From NCBI GenBank assembly GCA_009773765.1, contig WTWZ01000051.1:1-56874 (forward strand): a DNA stretch of 56,874 nt, written 5' to 3'. The stretch's first letter is position 1; each line of letters begins with the position of its first letter. This document shows positions 8,799 through 18,308 of this stretch, one piece after another. Under the pieces are notes generated by a model, which saw only the letters and a list, made by a program, of their open reading frames with translations, ran no database searches and was not told the origin of the DNA. Source of the stretch: Prolixibacteraceae bacterium. GTDB lineage: Bacteria > Bacteroidota > Bacteroidia > Bacteroidales > Prolixibacteraceae. A program made the position numbers and the translations under genes.

Positions 8799-9452
8799 AT
8801 GAGAATTCCAGCTTTAATCCTGTTCCTAATTATCAGTACCTTCGGTTTTACGCAAAACCAGGGCGTAAAAATTGCCCTTTTGAAATACAGCGGCGGTGGC
8901 GACTGGTATGCCAATCCAACATCGCTGCCCAACCTGATTCAGTACTGTAATTCAAACCTGAAAACAAATATTCATCCCGAACCATCGACAGTTGAACCTG
9001 GAACTTCCGAGATTTTTAACTTTCCTTTTATTCATGTTACCGGTCACGGAAATATTATTTTTTCAGAAAATGAAACGGCAAATTTACGGACATACCTCGA
9101 AGGTGGTGGTTTTCTGCATGTTGATGACAATTATGGCCTGGATGAATATATCAGACGGGAAATGAAAAAGGTTTTTCCCGATAAGGAATTTACAGAACTT
9201 CCACCATCGCACCCTATTTTTCACCAGAAATACACTTTTAACGAGGGGTTGCCAAAAATCCATGAACACGGAAACAAACCTCCGCAGGCTTTTGGGATTT
9301 TTATCGGCGACCGGATGGTTTGTCTTTACACCTTCGAAACAGATTTGGGCGATGGCTGGGAAGACCCCGATGTACACAACAACCCGCCCGCAGTGCGCGA
9401 AAAAGCGCTGAAAATGGGCGCGAATATTATTCAGTTTGTATTTGGACAATGA
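8799..9452 (+). CDS. Exported DUF4159 protein
   Basis: A 217-residue secreted or periplasmic protein. A short signal peptide (MRIPALILFLIISTFGFTQ) precedes a domain with the DUF4159 pattern: KYSGGGDWYANPTSLPNL, FPFIHVTGHGNI, then GGGFLHVDDNYGLD. Such domains resemble a class I glutamine amidotransferase fold, but no enzymatic activity is established. The stop overlaps the next gene's ATG (ATGA at 9449-9452), indicating translational coupling with the flavodoxin-like gene. In other Bacteroidota DUF4159 proteins often lie near gliding or aerotolerance-type loci; that context is not seen here. Confidence 0.85.
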   Translation: MRIPALILFLIISTFGFTQNQGVKIALLKYSGGGDWYANPTSLPNLIQYCNSNLKTNIHPEPSTVEPGTSEIFNFPFIHVTGHGNIIFSENETANLRTYLEGGGFLHVDDNYGLDEYIRREMKKVFPDKEFTELPPSHPIFHQKYTFNEGLPKIHEHGNKPPQAFGIFIGDRMVCLYTFETDLGDGWEDPDVHNNPPAVREKALKMGANIIQFVFGQ

Positions 9453-10051
9453 CAATGAAAGTAGTAGCATTTAACGGCAGTCCCCGCCGCGAGGGGAATA
9501 CAGCCATTTTAATCAATACGATGTTTGAAATATTCCATAACGAAGGTATTGAAACCGAGTTCGTCCAATTAGGCAACAAACCGGTACATGGATGCACAGC
9601 CTGCGGAAAATGCAGGGAAATCCAGAACGGAAAATGCCATATAAAAAACGGCCATCTGAATTTTTGTATTGAAAAGATGGTTGAAGCCGATGGAATTATT
9701 ATTGGTTCGCCCGTTTATTTTGCCGACGTTACACCCGAAGTAAAAGCCCTGATTGATGTTGCCGGCTATGTAACCCGCGCCAACAACCATCTTCTTAAAC
9801 GAAAAGTTGGCGCCGGCGTAATTGCCGTTCGGCGTGGTGGCGCGCTTCATGCATTCGAAACAATAAACAACTTTTTCCTTATCAGTCAAATGATTGTGCC
9901 CGGTTCGAGTTACTGGAATTTTGCCTTTGGCCGTAATCCAGGCGAAGTTTTAAATGATGAAGAAGGGATGCAAACCATAAAAACTTTGGCAGAAAATATG
10001 GCGTGGCTATTGAAAAAACTGCAAAAATTAAAGACTTATCCAGCAAATTAA
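9449..10051 (+). CDS. Flavodoxin-family NAD(P)H-dependent oxidoreductase (iron-sulfur flavoprotein-like)
   Basis: About 200 residues with a flavodoxin fold. The FMN phosphate loop FNGSPRREGNTAIL follows the start, and GSPVYFADVTPEVKALID is the second family motif. HGCTACGKCREIQNGKC holds a compact cysteine cluster, as in iron-sulfur flavoproteins and NADPH-dependent FMN reductases. A [4Fe-4S] cluster is therefore possible, but the Cys spacing alone does not prove it. The start is ATG at 9449 (overlapping the previous stop) or ATG at 9455; both give the same core. Longer upstream reading would lie entirely inside the DUF4159 gene and is not credible. Confidence 0.85.
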   Translation: MTMKVVAFNGSPRREGNTAILINTMFEIFHNEGIETEFVQLGNKPVHGCTACGKCREIQNGKCHIKNGHLNFCIEKMVEADGIIIGSPVYFADVTPEVKALIDVAGYVTRANNHLLKRKVGAGVIAVRRGGALHAFETINNFFLISQMIVPGSSYWNFAFGRNPGEVLNDEEGMQTIKTLAENMAWLLKKLQKLKTYPAN

Positions 10052-10116
10052 TTGGTCGGTATATTCATGAACGAGGATATATTTCTCCGTAAATTTTAAA
10101 TACATAATTCGAACTC

Positions 10117-11227
10117 ATGTTTCATCTCTATCTTACACTGGCATACACAATTCCCAACATTTATGTCTTTTTCCGGATTAATCATCTTTTCATCGGTAAA
10201 GGATATAAACTCTGGTACACCTTAATTTACATTTTGCTGGCTGCTGTTTATCCTTTAAACCGGTATTTGCCCGACAATGATATGAATCTGGAAATGCAAA
10301 TTCTCGACACTGTTTCCGGATATTTTTTGCCATTTTATTTATACCTGTTCCTTTCGGTACTTGTTTACGATTTGTTTTTACTGCTCAATCTCCTGTTAAA
10401 TGTGGTTTCAGCTAAAACGAGGAAATTATTTTTATACAGGTTTTATTCGCTTTCTGCATTGATTTTTTTGTCGGTAGCTGTAGTAATTGGTGGTGTTATT
10501 AACCTCAATACCATCCGGGTTTCAAAATATCATGTTATACTTCCGAAAAAGAATTCGAACATCGAAAATTTACGGGTTGCTTTTGTTTCCGACATTCATA
10601 TTGAGCAAAACCTGAACCTGGGCTTTTTAGAACAATTTGTACAGAAGGTTAATGCGTTACAGCCTGATATACTGTTATATGGCGGCGACATTGTTGAAGG
10701 CGACAACGAACATGAAACATCTGAGGCAATGGAATCGGTTCTTAAACAGGTGCAAACCAAATACGGAACTTTTGGCGTGGTTGGCAATCATGAGTTTTAC
10801 GGAGGGCAGGAGCAGGGTATTTTTTTCAGTAGGGCCCAGATAACTTTACTCAACGACACAATTATCAATATTGATAACGCCTTTTACCTGGCGGGCAGAT
10901 ATGATCAGCATTTCAGAAACAGAAAATCAATAGGGGAGATTCTGCAATATAGTTCCGCCGAACTTCCCATAATTCTGATGGACCATCGTCCCACCCAATT
11001 GCAGGAAGTAAGCCAAACCGCTGTAAATGCACAGTTTTCAGGACATACGCATAACGGGCAACTTTCCGGTTAATTACATCATTCATCAAATGTATGAGTT
11101 GAGTTGGGGATACATGAAAATAAGGGATACGCATTTTTTTGTCAGCAGTGGTTTAAGATTATGGGGGCCGCCGGTTAAAACCGCCGGAAAATCGGAAATA
11201 ATGGTTGTTGATTTTAAATTTGAATAG
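10117..11227 (+). pseudogene. Membrane-anchored metallophosphoesterase, frameshifted at 11063-11065
   Basis: Two overlapping frames together encode one YkuE/YaeI-like calcineurin-type phosphoesterase. The first part (10117-11073) has about four N-terminal membrane segments and the metal motifs VSDIHIE, YGGDIVEGDN, VGNHEF, MDHRP and GHTHNGQ. It then runs into a stop right after the last metal motif. The next frame continues with FPVN, YELSWGYMK and WGPPVKT, the normal family C-terminus, to 11227. The switch falls in a three-T run (11063-11065); two extra Ts would restore QLFPVN. The rest is well preserved, so either a very recent mutation or a consensus error fits. Substrate unknown. Confidence 0.8.
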
Positions 11228-11254
11228 TATTATTTGTCAAATTAAAACTGTAAT

Positions 11255-11740
11255 ATGCCTCAAAAATTAAACGAGTTTAGCAATGGTGGTTTCATTGAAT
11301 TCGATTCCGGTTGCTTCGATGGCTGGTGTGTTTTTGTTACAATACCCGGCAATGACCGGTTTGCGCCCACCGATGCCCGTTATTTTACCCGTTTAAAAGA
11401 ATTAGGCGAAAAATTCGGGCCGCAAAAAATTTATGATGATTTTGTCGTGATTTATAACCGGACTTCAAAATTTGCCGATTTAAAAGTATTTGAATTGATT
11501 GCTGTTCTGAGCCGGTTTTATAATTCTGATGCTGAAGAAATGGAACTTTGGCTGAATGTAATTTATGCCGGAATGATAGCCGAAGAAAACAAGGAAAACG
11601 CGATTCTGAAAAAACGGATCAAACGATTGGGGGTTCATCAGGTTTTAATAGAAGGATTATCACCTGAAAAAGCTTCCGTTTACAGCAAAGGGAAAAAGTG
11701 GAAGGAGCTGGACGAAATAATGAAACAGAAAGGTTTTTAA
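11255..11740 (+). CDS. Conserved hypothetical protein of 161 residues (possibly DUF7004)
   Basis: Soluble, charged protein without signal peptide or membrane segment. Visible features are a Gly/Asp-rich N-terminus (IEFDSGCFDGWCVFVTIPG), a PTDARYFTRLKELG segment and a Lys-rich C-terminal half (ILKKRIKRLG, SKGKKWKELDEIMKQKGF). I recall similar small proteins in Bacteroidota under DUF7004, but cannot confirm it. No function can be given. It lies 27 bp after the frameshifted phosphoesterase on the same strand and ends at a strong bidirectional hairpin. Confidence 0.75.
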   Translation: MPQKLNEFSNGGFIEFDSGCFDGWCVFVTIPGNDRFAPTDARYFTRLKELGEKFGPQKIYDDFVVIYNRTSKFADLKVFELIAVLSRFYNSDAEEMELWLNVIYAGMIAEENKENAILKKRIKRLGVHQVLIEGLSPEKASVYSKGKKWKELDEIMKQKGF

Positions 11741-11762
11741 AAATTGACCTTTAACGATAAAT

Positions 11763-11794
11763 AAAAAAGAGGCTGCAAGCACAACCTCTTTTTT
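11763..11794. terminator. Bidirectional rho-independent terminator
   Basis: AAAAAAGAGG at 11763-11772 pairs with CCTCTTTTTT at 11785-11794, with an inner TGC/GCA stem. Flanking A and T runs make it work in both directions. It separates the convergent 161-residue protein gene and the dcp-like gene. Confidence 0.8.
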
Positions 11795-11819
11795 CATACA
11801 ATTTTGAAAGATATTTAAT

Positions 11820-13937
11820 TTATTTTAATCCCCGTTTTTCGAGAAGTGGTTCAATGGAAGGATCTTTTCCACGGAACTTTCTATAAACATCCATACCTTC
11901 AGCGGCGCCCGATTTGGCCAGCAACTCCCTGAATTTGGCTGCAACTTCCGGATTAAACAAATCGCCTGTTTCCTTAAATGCCTGGAAAGCATCGGTATCG
12001 AGTACGGCAGCCCATAAATAAACGTAGTAACCGGCTGAATATCCACCCGAGAAAATATGCTGAAAATAAGTACTCCTGTAACGCGGAATAAATTCGGGGA
12101 TAATACCAAGTTTTGCCATCGACTGATTTTCAAATTCCCGCACATCGGCAATTTCGGGGTTTGGCGTGGTGTGGAAATCCATATCGAGATAAGCGGCAGC
12201 AATGAATTCGCCGGTGATGAACCCCTGGTTAAATGTTCCGCTTTTCTCCATTTTTTCAATCAGTTCATCAGGAATCGTTTCGCCGGTTTGATAATGTTTT
12301 GCATAAACTTTCATAACTTCAGGTTCAGAAGCCCAGTTTTCCATAATTTGCGCCGGCAGTTCAACAAAGTCGCGCGGCACGCTGCGGGCAGTGCGGTCGT
12401 AGAGCCCATCGGCAAACAACCCGTGCAAAGCATGGCCAAACTCGTGGAAAAAAGTCGAAACTTCATCGAAACTGAGTAACGCAGGCGTATCGCCGGCCGG
12501 ACGGGTAAAGTTCATTACAATTGATCCGATGGTTGGAATGCGTTCACCGTTTCTGTACGTGGCGCTGCGGAAACTGGTTGACCAGGCGCCGACACGTTTT
12601 CCATCACGCGGGTGGAAATCCATGTAAAGAACGCCCAGGAATGAACCGTCTGCTTCCTGAACTTCATACGCTTCAGCTTCAGTGTGGTAAGTTGGCAGAT
12701 CGTCGCGTTTAATGAATTTCAGCCCGTACAGTTTTTCAACAACATAAAAAACGCCTGCTTTGGCATTATCTAAACTGAAATATGGTTTTACCTCGTTCTC
12801 ATCCATCTCAAATTTCTGCATTTTAAGTTTTTCGTTGTAATACCACCAGTCCCACGAAGCCAGTTTGAAATTACCGCCTTCCTTGTCAATAATGGCCTGC
12901 ATTTCTTTTACATCCTGTTTTGCCATTTTAATTGCGGGAGACCACATTTTCAACAAAAAATCGTACACTGCCTGGGGCGTTTTTGCCATATTAATATCTA
13001 TCTGGTATTCGGCAAAGTTGTTGAAGCCATGCAGTTTGGCGCGTTCATCACGCAGTTTTACAATTTTTTTTATAATTTCCTTGTTGTCAAATTCGTTATC
13101 GTTGTCGCCGCGCATAAAATAGCCGCGGTACAGTTTTTCGCGCAGGCCGCGGTTTTGTGCATAGGTAAGAAAAGGCAGCATACTTGGTTTTGCCAGTGTG
13201 AAAACATATTTTCCTGAATCGCCTGTTTTTTGGGCGTCAGCAGCGGCACGTGTTATAACATCGGCAGATAAACCTTTCAGATCGGCTTCGTTTTCAACCA
13301 CCAGTTTGAAGTTTTTATTGGTTTCGGCAAGCAAATTCTCCCCGTATTTTAAAGTGAGCGATGATAATTCTTCGTTTATTTTCTTTAGTTTTTCCTGATT
13401 TTCCACAGTAAGGTTGGCTCCGTTTCGTTCAAAATCCTGGTATATTTTTTCAACTACGCGCAACTGCTGGTCGTCTAAACCCAACTCTTTTCTTTTATCG
13501 TAAACAGTTTTCACTTTTTTAAACAGTTCGGGGTTCATGGAGATTCCATCCCTGTGTTTTGTCATCATCGGTGAAATCCTGCGTGCCATTGCCTGAATTG
13601 AATCGTTGGTGTTGGCAGAATTTATTGGTCCAAACACGCTACTTACTTTATCAAGCAGTTGCCCCGATTTGTCGAGTGCAAGAATTGTATTTGCAAAAGT
13701 TGGGTCTTCGGTATCGGCAACAATGGCGTTAATTTCGGCCTGATGTTGTTTGATACCTTCTTCGATGCCAGGCACATAATGTTCTTCTTTAATGTCATCG
13801 AAAGGCGGAACGCCAAAGGTTGTTGTCCACTCCTTCAAAAACGGGTTGTCCATATTTGCATTAATTTCTTTTTTCCGGGTTGTACACGAGAATAGAGTTA
13901 CACCCGAAACAAACATAATGATTAATAGTTTCTTCAT
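11820..13937 (-). CDS. dcp: M3-family peptidyl-dipeptidase Dcp, lipoprotein
   Basis: A 705-residue zinc metallopeptidase of family M3 that removes C-terminal dipeptides from peptides. The thermolysin-like motif HEFGH is at 498-502, in STFFHEFGHALHG. The start is the Met beginning MKKLLIIMFV, because it gives a type II signal peptide with lipobox LFSC; a longer frame upstream adds 52 residues of no family character. The protein is therefore probably anchored in the cell envelope, as are many Bacteroidota Dcp homologues. Its own promoter (-7 box 13970-13977) lies in the divergent region with pheT, and the terminator at 11763 follows. Confidence 0.92.
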   Translation of the reverse strand: MKKLLIIMFVSGVTLFSCTTRKKEINANMDNPFLKEWTTTFGVPPFDDIKEEHYVPGIEEGIKQHQAEINAIVADTEDPTFANTILALDKSGQLLDKVSSVFGPINSANTNDSIQAMARRISPMMTKHRDGISMNPELFKKVKTVYDKRKELGLDDQQLRVVEKIYQDFERNGANLTVENQEKLKKINEELSSLTLKYGENLLAETNKNFKLVVENEADLKGLSADVITRAAADAQKTGDSGKYVFTLAKPSMLPFLTYAQNRGLREKLYRGYFMRGDNDNEFDNKEIIKKIVKLRDERAKLHGFNNFAEYQIDINMAKTPQAVYDFLLKMWSPAIKMAKQDVKEMQAIIDKEGGNFKLASWDWWYYNEKLKMQKFEMDENEVKPYFSLDNAKAGVFYVVEKLYGLKFIKRDDLPTYHTEAEAYEVQEADGSFLGVLYMDFHPRDGKRVGAWSTSFRSATYRNGERIPTIGSIVMNFTRPAGDTPALLSFDEVSTFFHEFGHALHGLFADGLYDRTARSVPRDFVELPAQIMENWASEPEVMKVYAKHYQTGETIPDELIEKMEKSGTFNQGFITGEFIAAAYLDMDFHTTPNPEIADVREFENQSMAKLGIIPEFIPRYRSTYFQHIFSGGYSAGYYVYLWAAVLDTDAFQAFKETGDLFNPEVAAKFRELLAKSGAAEGMDVYRKFRGKDPSIEPLLEKRGLK

Positions 13938-13969
13938 TTTTGTGTAATTAATTGATTTAAATAAAGTAG

Positions 13970-13977
13970 CAAAAATA
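13970..13977 (-). promoter_or_regulatory. -7 box TATTTTTG of the dcp promoter
   Basis: Read on the minus strand, TATTTTTG matches TAnnTTTG and is 32 bp upstream of the dcp start. No clear -33 TTG is seen at the usual spacing. Confidence 0.4.
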
Positions 13978-14056
13978 ATTAAAATTAGTTTTTGCAGAAA
14001 TGATTGATTTCCATGTTTTGAACTGAATGAACCAAAGAATTTGCAACAAAAATCCT

Positions 14057-14064
14057 TACTTTTG
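14057..14064 (+). promoter_or_regulatory. -7 box TACTTTTG of the pheT promoter
   Basis: TACTTTTG matches the Bacteroidota -7 box and lies 34 bp before the pheT start. A TTG at 14041-14043 is present, but only 13 bp away, closer than the usual spacing of about 19. Confidence 0.42.
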
Positions 14065-14098
14065 ACGGGTTCAAAAAAAAAGCAGAAAAGCAATCAAA

Positions 14099-16549
14099 AT
14101 GAAGATATCTTATTCCTGGTTAAAGGATTACATCGCACTCGACCATTCGCCCGAAGAAATTGGTAAAATTCTTACTCAAATTGGTTTGGAAGTTGGTGGG
14201 ATAGAAGAAGTTGAAACCGTAAAAGGTAGTATGAAAGGACTTGTTATCGGCGAGGTTGTTACCTGCTTGCCACACCCTGACTCTGATCATTTAAGCAAAA
14301 CAACGGTTAATGTCGGAAAAGGCAGTTTGCTCGAAATTGTTTGCGGGGCGCCAAATGTGGCAGCCGGACAGAAAGTGGTTGTTGCAACGGTTGGAACCAC
14401 ACTTTACATGGGAAATGATGAATTTACCATTAAAAAATCGAAAATCAGGGGAGAAAATTCTGAAGGGATGATTTGCGCCGAAGATGAAATCGGGATTGGT
14501 TCAGGCCACGCAGGAATTATTGTTTTGAATACGAATGCCAAAGTTGGAACTTTAGCAAAGGATTATTTTAAAGTTGAATCAGACTGGGCGATTGAAGTTG
14601 ACCTCACGCCCAACAGGATTGATGCAGGCTCGCACATTGGTGTTGCCCGTGATTTGGCGGCTTTTCTGAGAAAATCGCAGGATATTACGGTCAAACAATC
14701 ATCGGTTGAACAGTTTTACGTGGATAACCACAATCTCGAAATTCAGGTTTCGGTTGAAAACACCGAAGCCTGTCCGCGCTATTCGGGCGTTACCATTTCT
14801 GATGTTACTGTTAAGGAATCGCCTGCCTGGTTAAAACAACGGTTAAAAGCCATAGGGTTATCGCCAATCAATAACATTGTTGATGTAACCAATTACGTGC
14901 TTCACGAAACCGGCCAGCCATTGCACGCCTTCGATGCCTCCGAAATAAAAGGAAATAAAGTTGTGGTAAGGACCATGAACGCGGGGACAAAATTCATAAC
15001 CCTCGATGGTATTGAACGCGAACTGAACGAAAACGACCTGATAATTTGCAATGCCGAAACCGGAATGTGTATTGGTGGCGTTTTTGGCGGTATGACTTCG
15101 GGCGTGAAAGGTCCGACCAAAAATATTTTTCTTGAAAGCGCTTATTTCGATTCGGTTTATATCCGGAAAACCGCCCGCCGGCATGGTTTAAATACTGATG
15201 CCTCTTTCCGTTTTGAGCGCGGCACCGACCCAAACGGGGTAATTTATGCATTAAAACGTGCAGCCCTGTTAATTAAGGAAGTGGCAGGTGGAACAATTTC
15301 GTCGGAAATTGTTGACATATATCCTCAGCCGGTTGCCGGTTTTAAAGTCGATGTTACTTATCACAACATCAAACGGTTAATTGGCAAGGATTTGGGTAAG
15401 GAAACCATTAGGGATATTCTTGCTTCGCTTGAAATAAAAATCGAATCGGAATCTGAAACTGGGCTTTCTTTAATGGTCCCTACATACCGTGTTGACGTAA
15501 AACGCGAAGCCGATGTAATTGAAGAACTGTTGCGCATTTATGGCTATAATAACGTTGAAATACCTCTGCAGGTTAACGCATCGTTGCAAACCGCCGAAAA
15601 ACCCGATCCCAATCAGGTACGTGATTTAATTGCTGAAATGCTTACTGCACAAGGGTTCAACGAAATCTGGTCGAACTCGCTGACCAAAACAAGTTACTAC
15701 AGCGGGTTGAAAAATTATAAGGAAGAACAAACCGTAAAAATATTAAACCCGTTAAGCGCCGATTTGAACGGGATGAGGCAAACACTGCTGTTTGGCGGCC
15801 TGGAAGCCATTGTTTACAACGCCAACCGTCAGAATAAAAACCTCAGGTTTTACGAATATGGCAACTGCTACTTTTACAAACAGACAGAACTGAAAGACCA
15901 TCCCGAAAAAAATTACAGGGAGGAAGAACACCTATCCTTGTTTGTAACCGGAAGTAAAGAAAACGAAAACTGGACTTATAAAGAACAGGCAACTTCGTTC
16001 TTTACCATAAAAACATATTCTGAAAACATACTTAAACGGCTCGGGTTTTCAATCAATCAAATGCAGATTTCGGAAACTGAAAACGAACTGTTCACTGAAG
16101 GGCTATGTTACAGTTTCAACAACAAAACCTTGTTAAACTTTGGGATTGTTGCCAAAAAGTGGCTCAAAAAGTTCGACCTTGAAAACCCTGTTTACTTTGC
16201 CGATTTTAACTGGGACAATGTTCTGATTTTACATAAAAGGCATAAAGTAGTTTTTGAGGAATTGCCAAAATTCCCCGCAGTCCGCCGCGACCTTGCGCTT
16301 CTGATTGACAAAAACATAAAATTCGGACAAATCAAAGAAACTGCTTACAAAGCTGAGCGTAAAATTTTACGCGAAGTTGATTTGTTTGATGTTTACGAAG
16401 GGAAAGGCGTTCCCGAAGGTAAAAAATCTTATGCAGTGAGTTTTATCCTGCGCGACGACAAAGGCACATTGAGCGACAAATTAATAGAGAAAACCATGCA
16501 AAAACTGGTTGGCCAGTTTAACCGTGAGTTGGGGGCAGAGCTGCGCTGA
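14099..16549 (+). CDS. pheT: Phenylalanyl-tRNA synthetase beta subunit
   Basis: An 816-residue beta chain of the alpha2-beta2 phenylalanyl-tRNA synthetase, which charges tRNA-Phe in the cytoplasm. The domain order is the usual one: N-terminal tRNA-binding EMAP-like domain (about 40-150, with GEVVTCLPHPDSDHL and VCGAPN), B3/4 editing domain (TPNRIDAGSHIGVARDLAAF and RFERGTDPNG regions), B5 domain, a class II core-like region and a C-terminal anticodon-binding fold-X domain (FPAVRRDLALLID). Full length. pheS is not adjacent, which is common in Bacteroidota. It has its own promoter region, divergent from dcp. Confidence 0.97.
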   Translation: MKISYSWLKDYIALDHSPEEIGKILTQIGLEVGGIEEVETVKGSMKGLVIGEVVTCLPHPDSDHLSKTTVNVGKGSLLEIVCGAPNVAAGQKVVVATVGTTLYMGNDEFTIKKSKIRGENSEGMICAEDEIGIGSGHAGIIVLNTNAKVGTLAKDYFKVESDWAIEVDLTPNRIDAGSHIGVARDLAAFLRKSQDITVKQSSVEQFYVDNHNLEIQVSVENTEACPRYSGVTISDVTVKESPAWLKQRLKAIGLSPINNIVDVTNYVLHETGQPLHAFDASEIKGNKVVVRTMNAGTKFITLDGIERELNENDLIICNAETGMCIGGVFGGMTSGVKGPTKNIFLESAYFDSVYIRKTARRHGLNTDASFRFERGTDPNGVIYALKRAALLIKEVAGGTISSEIVDIYPQPVAGFKVDVTYHNIKRLIGKDLGKETIRDILASLEIKIESESETGLSLMVPTYRVDVKREADVIEELLRIYGYNNVEIPLQVNASLQTAEKPDPNQVRDLIAEMLTAQGFNEIWSNSLTKTSYYSGLKNYKEEQTVKILNPLSADLNGMRQTLLFGGLEAIVYNANRQNKNLRFYEYGNCYFYKQTELKDHPEKNYREEEHLSLFVTGSKENENWTYKEQATSFFTIKTYSENILKRLGFSINQMQISETENELFTEGLCYSFNNKTLLNFGIVAKKWLKKFDLENPVYFADFNWDNVLILHKRHKVVFEELPKFPAVRRDLALLIDKNIKFGQIKETAYKAERKILREVDLFDVYEGKGVPEGKKSYAVSFILRDDKGTLSDKLIEKTMQKLVGQFNRELGAELR

Positions 16550-16596
16550 TTTGAACAGGTTTAAGAAAAAAGAAGAAAGTAATTGGCATTGGAATA

Positions 16597-16800
16597 CCCT
16601 TCGACTTCACTGCCAATGACAGTTTCAATTTTCTTGTCATCTCGACGAAGGAGAGATCTGCTAATCAAAGAGATTTCTCCTCGTTCCTCGTCGAAATGAC
16701 AGCCCGGTTCGAGCAATTTGTCATTTAAACATTGTGCCTAATGAAATTAGGTGAACTCTCAGGGTGACAGTCAGACTGAGCGATGGCGAAGTCTGGTTTA
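16597..16800. repeat. Intergenic inverted-repeat cluster downstream of pheT
   Basis: The 375-bp spacer 16550-16924 carries no gene. An imperfect inverted repeat has arms at 16635-16659 (TGTCATCTCGACGAAGGAG) and 16671-16701 (ending CTCGTCGAAATGACA). It is flanked by related pieces: TTCGACTTCACTGCCAATGAC at about 16599, and a CTCAGGGTGACAGTCAGACTG segment at about 16757. Repeats of this type recur in intergenic DNA of many Bacteroidota. The hairpin may also act as transcription terminator for pheT. Confidence 0.6.
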
Positions 16801-16924
16801 TAGACAAACATTAAATAGTTTTTTAATCAATTTTATTTCTTCAAAATCTTATGAATATTTGAAAAATGAAGTTAATATCGTTCCATTTCCAATTCGACTA
16901 CCTCAAATAAACGTATAAAAAGCA

Positions 16925-17830
16925 ATGCAAAATCACGCCAAAGGAATTCTTTACGCTGCCATAACAGCCTTATTTTGGGGATTTTTAGCGATAGTACTTA
17001 AAATTATTGCCAACGATGTTGAGCCTGCAACCATCGTCTGGTTCAGGTTTTTACTTGCATTTTTAGTGTTGGCAGGTTGGCAGGCCTCAAAAGATAAGGG
17101 TGCATTTAAACTTCTTCTGAAACCGCCGCCCCTGCTAATTATAGCAACACTTGCCCTGTCGTGGAATTACATAAGTTTTATGATGGGGATTCATTACACA
17201 ACTCCCAGTAATGCGCAGCTTTTTATACAGTTTGGCCCTATTTTACTGGCCGTTGCCGGACTTGTATTTTTCAGGGAGAAAATAAATAAACTTCAGATTA
17301 TTGGCTTTGTAATTGCAATTTTAGGAATGGTTTTCTTTTACCGCGACCAGCTTCTTGCTTTTTTCGATGCCCAGAAAAACTATAATCTGGGAGTTGTGTA
17401 CATACTTACAAGCGCAGTTGCATGGGCTACTTATGCAATTTTACAGAAAAAACTCGTTGTAAAGTATTCAACCGAAAGCCTTAACCTATTCACTTTTGGG
17501 TTGCCCATTTTTCTTTACCTGCCATTTGTCAATTTTGGCTCTCTTTTAAATCTCAACTGGGTAATCTGGCTTTTGCTTCTGTTTGTTGGGCTAAATACTT
17601 TATTTTCATATACTTTTCTTTCGATGGCTTTAAAAAATACTGAAGCAAATAAAGTAAGCGTTATCCTCATTATCAATCCAATAATCACTTTTATCACCAT
17701 GGGAATTTTAACCCAATTAAATGTTGGCTGGATTCAGCACGAAAGGTTTTCGGTAGTTACAATTTTAGGTACGCTGTTTGTAATTTCGGGTGCTATGCTG
17801 GTGGCAAAAAAGCAGAAAACGAAAAATTGA
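16925..17830 (+). CDS. EamA/DMT-family transporter
   Basis: A 301-residue inner-membrane protein with about ten hydrophobic segments in two EamA repeats: ITALFWGFLAIVLK starting the first, VVYILTSAVAWATYAILQKK starting the second. Drug/metabolite transporters of this family export amino acids, nucleosides or other metabolites. The substrate cannot be inferred from sequence and no neighbouring pathway gives a hint. It ends in a short GAAAAATTG repeat (17821-17845) before the dead phosphotriesterase gene. Confidence 0.88.
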   Translation: MQNHAKGILYAAITALFWGFLAIVLKIIANDVEPATIVWFRFLLAFLVLAGWQASKDKGAFKLLLKPPPLLIIATLALSWNYISFMMGIHYTTPSNAQLFIQFGPILLAVAGLVFFREKINKLQIIGFVIAILGMVFFYRDQLLAFFDAQKNYNLGVVYILTSAVAWATYAILQKKLVVKYSTESLNLFTFGLPIFLYLPFVNFGSLLNLNWVIWLLLLFVGLNTLFSYTFLSMALKNTEANKVSVILIINPIITFITMGILTQLNVGWIQHERFSVVTILGTLFVISGAMLVAKKQKTKN

Positions 17831-17930
17831 GAAACTGAAAAATTGAAAAACTGTTAAATGGTTTAAAACAAATAGTTCATGATTTCACATGTTTTTGTAT
17901 TTTGGTGAAGTATTTCTGAATTCAATTACT

Positions 17931-18264
17931 ATGAAAATCTTTAATCCTATTTCTTCCCTTTGCCTTGGCCTTTGCCTGTTCTTTTCGTGCAACACCAAAG
18001 AACCGCGTATCATCACGGTTACCGGTGAAATTCCTGCGGCCCAAATAGGCAACCGTTGGGATTAAAATGAAGTTGTTGGAAAAGTTCTTCCATATCTTCT
18101 GGAAATCAAAAAACTGGGTTACAACATTGGTAGAATGTACGCCTGCCTATTTGGGCCGCGACCCGGAATTGATGAAAGTGCTTTCTGAAAAATCGGGAAT
18201 CCAAATCATTACGAACACAGGTTATTACACCGCAGTTGGAGGCAAATTTATACCAGGGTGTTAG
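17931..18264 (+). pseudogene. Remnant of a phosphotriesterase-family lipoprotein
   Basis: The fragment begins like an intact lipoprotein (lipobox LFFSC) followed by the phosphotriesterase start ITVTGEIPAAQIG. The metal-binding HxH strand that should come next is missing. The same frame meets TAA at 18063 and then continues with NEVVGKVLPYLLEIKKLGY. A loss of two bases near 18122 moves the frame to TTLVECTPAYLGRDPELMK and ITNTGYYTAVGGKF, both typical of the family, before a stop at 18262. Only about a third of a normal protein remains. Internal deletion, nonsense codon, frameshift and truncation together mean it is dead. Confidence 0.82.
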
Positions 18265-18308
18265 CATAGAAATTTTATCAAAATTTTTCTAAAATACAAT
18301 ACTGAATC

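Noticed and set aside
10117-11227. Programmed frameshifting in the phosphoesterase gene
   Set aside because: There is no slippery heptamer with a following pseudoknot; the T run fits a simple indel better.
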